Position numbers and translations under genes: made by a program. The notes under the pieces were generated by a model that was not told the origin of the DNA, did no database searches, and saw only the letters and a program-made list of their open reading frames with translations. Below are positions 1 through 5,458 of a stretch of 5,694 nucleotides of DNA, piece after piece (the first letter of the stretch is position 1; every line of letters starts with the position of its first letter). Source of the stretch: UBA1359 sp029570385 (lineage in GTDB: Bacteria; Patescibacteriota; Patescibacteriia; Patescibacteriales; Patescibacteriaceae); assembly GCA_035351315.1 (NCBI GenBank), contig DAOPVX010000017.1:1-5694 (forward strand). The letters are read 5' to 3'.

Positions 1-1267
1 AACCGGCCCGCTCACGAGCTAAACCGCCAGGACCAAGAGCTGATAACCGGCGCTTATGCTCCAATTCAGCTAATGGATTCGTCTGATCCATGAACTGCGA
101 TAACTGTGATGACATAAAAAATTCCTTGACCACGCTAATAACCGGCCGAGCATTGATTAATTTATTGGGAGTAATTTCACCAATATCTAAAATACTCATA
201 CGATCACGAACGATTCTCTCCATACGCGACAAACCAACACGAGTTTTGTTTTGGATTAATTCACCGATGGCGCGAACACGACGATTGCCGAGATGATCAA
301 TATCGTCTTCAGGTTCTTGAGTAATGTTTAACCGAATAACTTCTTTAATAATAGCCACTAAGTCTTCCGGCCGTAAGATACGAGTTTCTTTATTGTTAGG
401 AATATCAAAATTAAACCGCTGATTCAGTTTATAACGGCCAACCCGGTCAAAATCATAACGATCAAAGCGGAAAAACATGGAATGAATCAATTGTTTAGCG
501 TTTTCAGAAGTAGCTAAATCACCTGGACGAATACGCTTATAAACTTCCTTAAGGCCCTCGGCCTCGTTTTTGGCTAAATCTTTATCAATAGTCGCGTCAA
601 TATAACTGACACCGTCAGCAATATCCACACCGGACAAGGCCTTTTTAATATCTTCATCCTCGCCATAACCAAAGGCTCTCAATAAAGAAGTGACCGCCAC
701 TTTACGCTTACGATCAATACGGGCCCATAAAACATGATTGACATCAGTCTCTATCTCGATCCAGGCGCCGCGATTAGGAATAATTTTAGCGCCATAATAT
801 TTGCGGCCGCGAATATTTTCAGCTGTAAAAATAACGCCGGCACTACGAATTAATTGAGAAACAACGGCCCGCTCAATGCCGTTAATAATAAAGGTGCCGT
901 TCTGAGTCATTAATGGAAAATCACCCAAAAAAACTTCTTGAGAAATTGATTGTCCGGTTTTTTTATTAACTAGCCGGGCCTTGACCCGCAAGGCCGCTTC
1001 ATAGGTAACATTCTTGGCTTTACTCTCAGCTTCGTCAAACTTGGGTTCGTCAAAATAATAATCAGTCAGATAAAGCTCTAGGTCACGACCCATAAAATCG
1101 CTAATCGGCGAAATTTCGTCAAACAAATCAGCCAATCCCTCTTTAAGAAACCAGGCATAGGATTTTTTTTGCACCTCAATCAAATCAGGCAGCGGCATTA
1201 AAAAGCTTTTATCAATAAAATAACGGCGCTGACTGGTTTGATTGTCGATTTTAAGCGTTTGCGACAT
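1..1267 (-). CDS. rpoB: DNA-directed RNA polymerase subunit beta, N-terminal part (cut by left edge)
   Basis: This is the beta subunit of RNA polymerase, which forms one pincer and part of the active centre. The frame stays open from an ATG at 1267-1265 to the edge, giving 422 codons that begin MSQTLKIDNQ. Recognisable landmarks are the beta1 start (PLPDLIEVQKKSYAWFL, residues about 25-41), the GTFIINGIERAVVSQL block (about 124-139), IIPNRGAWIEIE, and the rifampicin-binding cluster (about 385-422) with SSQLSQFMDQ, HKRR and SALGPGGL. Residues equivalent to E. coli Q513, D516, H526, R529 and S531 (here 391, 394, 404, 407 and 409) are unchanged, so nothing here predicts target-based rifampicin resistance. 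The numbering offset from E. coli grows from about 10 to 122 between these blocks, so the large E. coli beta insertion is absent. One odd residue is Ala143 in the usually invariant RSPG motif (RSAG here). No Shine-Dalgarno precedes the ATG. rplJ and rplL are not upstream. rpoC probably follows beyond the edge. Confidence 0.98.
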   Translation of the reverse strand, partial: MSQTLKIDNQTSQRRYFIDKSFLMPLPDLIEVQKKSYAWFLKEGLADLFDEISPISDFMGRDLELYLTDYYFDEPKFDEAESKAKNVTYEAALRVKARLVNKKTGQSISQEVFLGDFPLMTQNGTFIINGIERAVVSQLIRSAGVIFTAENIRGRKYYGAKIIPNRGAWIEIETDVNHVLWARIDRKRKVAVTSLLRAFGYGEDEDIKKALSGVDIADGVSYIDATIDKDLAKNEAEGLKEVYKRIRPGDLATSENAKQLIHSMFFRFDRYDFDRVGRYKLNQRFNFDIPNNKETRILRPEDLVAIIKEVIRLNITQEPEDDIDHLGNRRVRAIGELIQNKTRVGLSRMERIVRDRMSILDIGEITPNKLINARPVISVVKEFFMSSQLSQFMDQTNPLAELEHKRRLSALGPGGLARERAG

Positions 1268-1279
1268 ATTTTTGACAAC

Positions 1280-1310
1280 AAAAAATTCTCAAAGCCTAAT
1301 GGCGAATGAG
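1280..1310 (-). terminator. Weak terminator-like hairpin just before the rpoB start
   Basis: Read on the minus strand, CTCA and GCC (1310-1307, 1303-1301) pair with GGC and TGAG (1296-1294, 1291-1288) around a 4-nt loop and an asymmetric internal loop. The stem is followed by AA and six T residues (1285-1280). The T-run ends 12 nt before the rpoB ATG. The stem has only 7 pairs, so it would be a leaky terminator or an attenuator at most, or chance. Confidence 0.25.
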
Positions 1311-1388
1311 TTAGCTAAAACTATATAATTGTTTAATTGGAGCCGCGGATAGGGGTATATCTTATGGCAAAATCAAAGATAGCCGATA

Positions 1389-1429
1389 AAATGACCAAAA
1401 GCTACGCTTTGACCGCGTGCTAGTCATTT
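1389..1429 (-). terminator. Strong nested hairpin, possible terminator of the ligase operon
   Basis: Perfect 7-bp arms (1389-1395 and 1423-1429, AAATGAC/GTCATTT) enclose a GC-richer inner stem. In that stem 1400-1402 and 1404-1407 pair with 1419-1421 and 1415-1418, with position 1403 bulged and a 7-nt loop (1408-1414). That is about 14 base pairs in total with a small internal loop. On the minus strand the stem runs into UUUUAUC, a short U-rich tail that fits a weak intrinsic terminator about 95 nt beyond the ligase stop codon. On the plus strand the tail is much less U-rich. It could instead be a structured element of the rpoB leader. The pairing is directly visible; the role is inferred. 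Confidence 0.45.
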
Positions 1430-1447
1430 AGTTAGTGTTTTCTCTGA

Positions 1448-1459
1448 TCTAAGCTTAGA
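1448..1459. repeat. 12-bp perfect palindrome TCTAAGCTTAGA
   Basis: This is a second perfect palindrome, with its centre 21 bp (about two helical turns) from the centre of the 1469-1480 palindrome. The two half-site sequences differ, so they are not a simple tandem operator. A role is speculative. Confidence 0.3.
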
Positions 1460-1463
1460 ATTG

Positions 1464-1501
1464 AGATTGACAAATTTGTCTAATAAAGAGTGAGTCAATC
1501 T
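1464..1501. repeat. 8-bp perfect inverted repeat with 22-nt spacer
   Basis: AGATTGAC (1464-1471) is the exact reverse complement of GTCAATCT (1494-1501). In minus-strand RNA it would form an 8-bp stem starting 22 nt after the ligase stop codon. There is no U-run next to it, so it is not a standard terminator. It shares bases with the 1469-1480 palindrome, so the two pairings exclude each other. Confidence 0.4.
1469..1480. repeat. 12-bp perfect palindrome GACAAATTTGTC
   Basis: This is a perfect twofold-symmetric site that could bind a dimeric regulator or form a small RNA hairpin. It lies upstream of rpoB and overlaps one arm of the 8-bp inverted repeat. No second copy was noticed in the window. 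A role is speculative. Confidence 0.35.
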
Positions 1502-1522
1502 AATATTGTTAAGATAACAAAA

Positions 1523-2941
1523 TTATTGCCAGCCGTCAATAGCTAACTTAGCTAATTCTTCTCGAACCACTTGACGATCATCCCATGGTAATTTTCGGCC
1601 AGCCGCTAAGCAAATAGCTTGCTCGCTACCCTTACCGGTAATCAGGACAATATCGTCTTTTTTGGCTAAAGACAAGGCTTTGGCAATGGCTTCTCGGCGA
1701 TCCAAAATTGTTAATAAATTCTTATTAAGAATCTTGCCAGCATGCTCAGCGCCAACAGCTACCTGATCAATGATTAAACGCGGATCATCATCATAAGGAT
1801 CCTCATTAGTAACAATAACATAATCGGCCAATTGTCCAGCAATTTGACCAAGCTTAGGTCGCCGAGCAACATCTCGTCCACCGCCAGCTGAACCTAAAAC
1901 ATGAATTATTTTTTTATAATTTACCAATTCCAAGGTTTCATAAATCTTGCTTAAGGCCACCGGTTCAAAAGCATAATCAACGATGACGCTAAATGGCTGG
2001 CCCTGATCAATCATTTCGAGGCGACCAGCTAACCCTGGAATAGCCGCTAAGCCGGAACGAATAATTGACCAATCAATCTCTTGACTTAAAGCGACAGCAA
2101 TGGCGTTAAGAGCATTCAAGGCATTAAAGGCGCCCAGTATTGGCAAGTGGATCATTTGATCCTGACAAACAAAATCAGTGCCGTGAATCCCGGCTTGCAA
2201 CTGTTCAATCGGTAAAATTTTTAATTGTTCCGGCCAATTATGCTCTTCTATTTCTTTAGGTTTTTGGGTATAACCAAAAGCTTGGTCAAAACCGAAACTT
2301 AAAAAATAGGACGCATATTCATCGTCAAGATTAACGATAACTGTTTTTAAAACCTTATTGAGTCCGATACGTTTAAAACCGCGATCAGTTGATTGAACTC
2401 GCTGCTGATCATTAATATATTTATAGTGACCAGCGCGCAAATGGCTAAACAAGCGGCCTTTAGCCCGACGATAGTTGTCAAAACCACCATGAGCTTCAAT
2501 GTGTTCAGGATAAAGACCAGTAAAAACAGCTATATCATAATTAATAAAGCGGTGACGATATTGTAAAATACCTTGCGATGTTGTCTCAATAATAGCATAA
2601 TGACAACCATTATTAACCATTTGTCTTAAGAGCCGCTGGGTAAAAAAACGACCAACCATGGTCATCTTCTTATCGTTAAGCCAATCTTTTTGACCATCGC
2701 TAAACATGGCTGTTGAGGTATAACCAACCTTATAACCAGCGGCTCGAAGCACCTCAGCAATCAAAAAGACGCTAGTTGTCTTGCCGGTAGTTCCGGTAAC
2801 CCCGATAACAATTAATTGCTGGCTGGGATGATGATAATAAGCGGCAGCCAGCCAATTTAAAATAAAATGATAGCTAGGAATTAAGCGACGAAAAAAACTA
2901 TGATAAATAAATCTTTTACAGCGAGCCAATAATTTATTCAT
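1523..2941 (-). CDS. MurE-like Mur ligase lacking the N-terminal UDP-binding domain
   Basis: This is a Mur-family ATP-dependent amide ligase of 472 aa, most like MurE, the cytoplasmic enzyme that adds the third residue of the peptidoglycan stem peptide. Visible motifs are the P-loop GVTGTTGKTT (47-56), ETTSQG (119-124), PEHIEAHG (145-152), YRRAKGRLF with the presumed carbamylated Lys161, GAFNALNALNA (270-280), PGLAGRLE (302-309), VDYAFEP (321-327), GSAGGGRD (350-357), NEDPYDDDP (379-387) and GKGSEQAI (436-443). The P-loop lies far closer to the start than in standard MurE. The usual UDP-MurNAc-binding domain is therefore missing, replaced by about 45 basic and hydrophobic residues. Usual MurE signatures are altered: DYAH is DYAF, DNPR is EDPY and GKGHE is GKGSE. 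Without the DNPR arginine, diaminopimelate is a doubtful substrate. Alternatives are a muropeptide-recycling or other amide ligase. The start is an ATG 12 nt after the FemX-like stop, with no Shine-Dalgarno. The family is certain; the substrate is unknown. Confidence 0.9.
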   Translation of the reverse strand: MNKLLARCKRFIYHSFFRRLIPSYHFILNWLAAAYYHHPSQQLIVIGVTGTTGKTTSVFLIAEVLRAAGYKVGYTSTAMFSDGQKDWLNDKKMTMVGRFFTQRLLRQMVNNGCHYAIIETTSQGILQYRHRFINYDIAVFTGLYPEHIEAHGGFDNYRRAKGRLFSHLRAGHYKYINDQQRVQSTDRGFKRIGLNKVLKTVIVNLDDEYASYFLSFGFDQAFGYTQKPKEIEEHNWPEQLKILPIEQLQAGIHGTDFVCQDQMIHLPILGAFNALNALNAIAVALSQEIDWSIIRSGLAAIPGLAGRLEMIDQGQPFSVIVDYAFEPVALSKIYETLELVNYKKIIHVLGSAGGGRDVARRPKLGQIAGQLADYVIVTNEDPYDDDPRLIIDQVAVGAEHAGKILNKNLLTILDRREAIAKALSLAKKDDIVLITGKGSEQAICLAAGRKLPWDDRQVVREELAKLAIDGWQ

Positions 2942-2953
2942 AGAATTATTAAT

Positions 2954-3922
2954 TTAGCGCAATAAACGACGCAATTGACGAATTAATTGATAAAAACGAT
3001 AGAAATATTGATTAATCGGCCAATCAAAAGTTCCGGGGTAATTGACAATCTTACCGCCAAAACCTTGCTTAAAGCGAGTCACGCCTGGCCATTTCTGTTG
3101 ATTTATACCAAAAAAATCATAAGTTTGACAGCCGCGTTGACGCGCCGTCAAAATAGCCTGCCATTGTATTAAATAAGGAGCCATTAACTGCCGTTGTTTA
3201 TTGTCAGAAGCGCCATGCAGGTAAACGGCTCGCCGTCCCCAATAAGTGAAAATTCCCGCCGCCAGAATCTGACCCTGCCACTTGGCTACTAGCAACTGGC
3301 TAAAAGGCGCCTTAATTATGGCTCGGTAATATTGCGGCTGGTGTAAATGAAACCTGTTGCGTTGGCCAGTAATGGCCATTAATCGCCAAAAATCGGTAAA
3401 ACCATCTGGTCCGACCGCTTCAATCACTACTCCCCGCTTAGTGGCTAAACGGATATTATAACGCGTTTTGGGATGCATTTGCTGTAAAAGAGCTTCCTCT
3501 GTTTGACTAATATCTAGAATCCTGGTTTGGCTAGGCTGAATATCTGGCCCGTGAATTAAACCAAGCTTATTCAAATCTACTCCGGTTGGCTGACAATTAG
3601 GCTCAATCCGCCAAAAAATAGCTTGTCTGGCCACTAACCATGGCTTAATATCGGCCAGCATCTGCGGCCACCAATTGGACGATAATTGATCATCGGCCCA
3701 AATTGGTCCACGCGGTGAATAGTAATAAGCATATCGGCCGATCAGCCGTCGTCTGATTAGACCAGCAACGGCCACTAATTTTTGCTGGTGGTAATAGCCA
3801 AGGCGTTCAACTTGATAAAATTGTTGCTGCAAATCAAGCCAATTAGCGCTTTGTAATAATTCGGATTGACCATATTGCCGAACAAATTCATCAGCCGTTT
3901 GATTATCAATCGGTTGCCACAT
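2954..3922 (-). CDS. FemX/FemAB-family aminoacyl-tRNA-dependent peptidyltransferase
   Basis: Proteins of this family transfer an amino acid from aminoacyl-tRNA to the side chain of the peptidoglycan stem peptide, starting the interpeptide bridge. The 322-aa protein has the expected two GNAT-like halves (about 1-140 and 141-290). Family hallmarks are YYYSPRGPIW (66-75), MHPKTRYNIRLATKRGV (149-165), the second-half core LLVAKWQGQILAAGIF (210-225), YLHGAS (234-239), and YDFFGIN with WPGVTRFKQGFGG (268-290). The FK pair at 284-285 probably corresponds to the F304/K305 pair of Weissella FemX. No coiled-coil arm is present, which resembles FemX more than FemA or FemB. The C-terminus (303-322) is a basic, aromatic-rich tail that could touch the membrane. 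The gene starts 3 nt after the ruvA stop and is followed by the MurE-like gene, so both probably act on the same peptide. The amino acid and acceptor cannot be read from the sequence. Confidence 0.88.
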   Translation of the reverse strand: MWQPIDNQTADEFVRQYGQSELLQSANWLDLQQQFYQVERLGYYHQQKLVAVAGLIRRRLIGRYAYYYSPRGPIWADDQLSSNWWPQMLADIKPWLVARQAIFWRIEPNCQPTGVDLNKLGLIHGPDIQPSQTRILDISQTEEALLQQMHPKTRYNIRLATKRGVVIEAVGPDGFTDFWRLMAITGQRNRFHLHQPQYYRAIIKAPFSQLLVAKWQGQILAAGIFTYWGRRAVYLHGASDNKQRQLMAPYLIQWQAILTARQRGCQTYDFFGINQQKWPGVTRFKQGFGGKIVNYPGTFDWPINQYFYRFYQLIRQLRRLLR

Positions 3923-3925
3923 AAA

Positions 3926-4501
3926 CTAATGAAGATATTGTAAGGCTGACTTAAGGCGCTGAGCCGGATCACTAATGCCGGCATCCACCTTAGATAAAGC
4001 GCGCCGAGCATCAGAAGCGCTATAACCTAAAGCAATTAAGGCTTCCAAATCGTCACTGCTGACAGCTGCTTGACCACCATCTAAACTAGTAGTCGGTAAA
4101 AGACCGGCTATTTTACCACTTAATTCTAAAATCAATCTTTGAGCCGTCTTAGCGCCAATACCAGACACTTTAGTCAATAATGATTCATCACCTAGTATAA
4201 TAGCTTGCTTAATTTGTTCAACATTGGCTAATGACAATATCCCCAGGGCTGATTTAGGACCGATACCGGAAACGGAAACTAATAATTCAAATAACGACAG
4301 CTCATCAAGACTAGCAAAACCATAAAGATCGGCAGCGTCTTCACGAACGCTATGATAAAGATAAACTTCAATGGACTGACCACTGGCCACCGCCTCCCAA
4401 AATCTTTCGCCGACAAAAACCTGATAACCCAAACCATTATTATCAATAATTAACGATCCGGGTCGCTTAGTTAAAACTTGGCCGCGCAAAAAAGCTAGCA
4501 T
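3926..4501 (-). CDS. ruvA: Holliday junction branch migration protein RuvA
   Basis: RuvA binds four-way DNA junctions as a tetramer and positions the RuvB motor for branch migration in recombinational repair. The 191-aa protein has normal family length and all three domains. The OB-fold (1-62) ends in VREDAADLYGF, in which E54-D55 match the acidic pin of E. coli RuvA. Two helix-hairpin-helix motifs follow, VSGIGPKSALGIL (77-89) and VSGIGAKTAQRLILEL (112-127). A flexible linker (about 132-148) leads to the small RuvB-binding domain III (149-191), which includes DLEALIALGYSASDARRAL. It starts 3 nt after the NIF3-like stop and ends 3 nt before the FemX-like start. ruvB and ruvC are not in the window. 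No Shine-Dalgarno is visible. Confidence 0.97.
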   Translation of the reverse strand: MLAFLRGQVLTKRPGSLIIDNNGLGYQVFVGERFWEAVASGQSIEVYLYHSVREDAADLYGFASLDELSLFELLVSVSGIGPKSALGILSLANVEQIKQAIILGDESLLTKVSGIGAKTAQRLILELSGKIAGLLPTTSLDGGQAAVSSDDLEALIALGYSASDARRALSKVDAGISDPAQRLKSALQYLH

Positions 4502-4504
4502 AAA

Positions 4505-5455
4505 TTAATTCCGCTTAATTCTAATTAATCCCGAGGTCGCTACAACCTCAATGCCGACTTTTTCTAATTGATCAAGCAGCAGATTCATACCCAAAGAATC
4601 ACTAGCCATATGGCCGGCAATAACGACATTAATATGATTTTTTTCGGCCTCGCGGCGATGTTCTTCACTCATATGCATCCCGACTACTGTACCAATGCCA
4701 AAATTGACCATTTTTTCATAAATATCCTTGGAACCACTGGTGCCACCGGTAAATTCAGTTACGGCAATCTTGCCGCAATGGTTATCGGCTTGGCCGGCAA
4801 ATAAAGTCGGGCCAGCCTTATGTTTGGCAGCTGAAGCGTATTCAGGAATAGTTGATAATAGCTTAACCAAATCACCAACTCTTTTTAACTTAGCCTGCTT
4901 ATTTTTAATTAAATCAACCAAATAACGAGCGCCCAGATTATCGGCCGGAGTATGAACACAAATAAAGTCTAGTCCCAGTAGTTTGGCCATATCGACTGCT
5001 CGATCATGATTGATCGGAGAAACACCACGGCTGACTTCGCTAATTCGCGGCTTAATAACCGATTCGGCAATATTAATTGGCACACCATAATTAGCTAAAA
5101 CATCAGCTTGTAAATCCATAACTTCTGACAAGCCAGCCAATCCCAAACCTTCAGGATGATGAGCGATAACCAGGTCAATATCACCTAGTTGTTTAGCGGC
5201 TAATAATTCCGGCCCCTCCATGTCAATACCGGCCAAGACTTTTTTAATTTGACCGCGCGTTAAATCAACTAAAATACGGCTATCAGCATAAGGATTGGTT
5301 AGTTTTTCTAAATCAAAATCAACTTTAGCTGTTTTAGATAGCTGCCGATATTGTTTTTTAACATAACGCAAGTGCTCTCTGACTGACGCTTGTCCGCGTA
5401 AATCTGCTTCAATACCTAGCTTAATCGCCAATTGATAAATTTCGGCTGTAGTCAT
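4505..5455 (-). CDS. Divergent NIF3-family dinuclear metal-binding protein
   Basis: This is a 316-aa NIF3 (NGG1p-interacting factor 3)-like protein, a widespread metal-binding family whose cellular role is poorly defined. Probable ligands are the HHP motif (H99-H100), HTPAD (H168, D172) and a C-terminal GHMASDSLGMN (H282, D286), corresponding to HHP, HTNLD and GHYASE in typical members. The final glutamate is replaced by aspartate. The usual N-terminal WDNVGLQVG signature is absent. About 60 residues instead precede the first core strand, including a charged helix-like stretch (24-52). Residues 185-240 probably form the insertion between the two halves. The start follows the upstream membrane-protein stop by 3 nt. 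The family is well supported; enzymatic activity is unproven. Confidence 0.88.
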   Translation of the reverse strand: MTTAEIYQLAIKLGIEADLRGQASVREHLRYVKKQYRQLSKTAKVDFDLEKLTNPYADSRILVDLTRGQIKKVLAGIDMEGPELLAAKQLGDIDLVIAHHPEGLGLAGLSEVMDLQADVLANYGVPINIAESVIKPRISEVSRGVSPINHDRAVDMAKLLGLDFICVHTPADNLGARYLVDLIKNKQAKLKRVGDLVKLLSTIPEYASAAKHKAGPTLFAGQADNHCGKIAVTEFTGGTSGSKDIYEKMVNFGIGTVVGMHMSEEHRREAEKNHINVVIAGHMASDSLGMNLLLDQLEKVGIEVVATSGLIRIKRN

Positions 5456-5458
5456 AAA

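Larger units (their letters stand above)
1268..1522 (-). promoter_or_regulatory. Non-coding gap: 3' end of upstream operon plus rpoB leader/promoter region
   Basis: These 255 bp hold no convincing gene. By position they must contain the end of the ligase transcript, unless it reads through, and any promoter and 5' leader for rpoB. The best minus-strand -10 candidate is TATAGT at 1325-1320 (5 of 6 to consensus), but no -35 box lies at 16-18 nt, so I do not call a promoter. Several hairpins and palindromes are listed separately. On the plus strand there is a perfect TATAAT (1324-1329) and a TTGACA (1272-1277) with CCTAAT 17 nt further on. In such AT-rich DNA these may be chance. Confidence 0.55.

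Noticed and set aside
35..115. Rifampicin-resistance mutation in the RpoB cluster
   Set aside because: Positions equivalent to E. coli 513, 516, 526, 529 and 531 carry the sensitive residues. The differences at 507, 518, 522, 524, 525 and 530 look like lineage variation.
90..296. Plus-strand 68-codon open frame
   Set aside because: It lies antisense inside rpoB, which is unmistakable on the other strand. The peptide resembles nothing and is a shadow.
1268..1522. tRNA or known riboswitch in the gap before rpoB
   Set aside because: I found no cloverleaf with a T-loop GTTCGA-like motif and no riboswitch core I recognise. Only generic hairpins are visible.
2987..3172. Plus-strand 61-codon open frame
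   Set aside because: It is antisense to the FemX-like gene, whose conserved motifs cover the same bases.
3775..4011. Minus-strand 78-codon open frame spanning the ruvA/femX junction
   Set aside because: It is out of frame with two well-supported genes and lacks its own signal.
4568..4925. Two overlapping plus-strand open frames
   Set aside because: Both are antisense to the NIF3-like gene and have no recognisable content.
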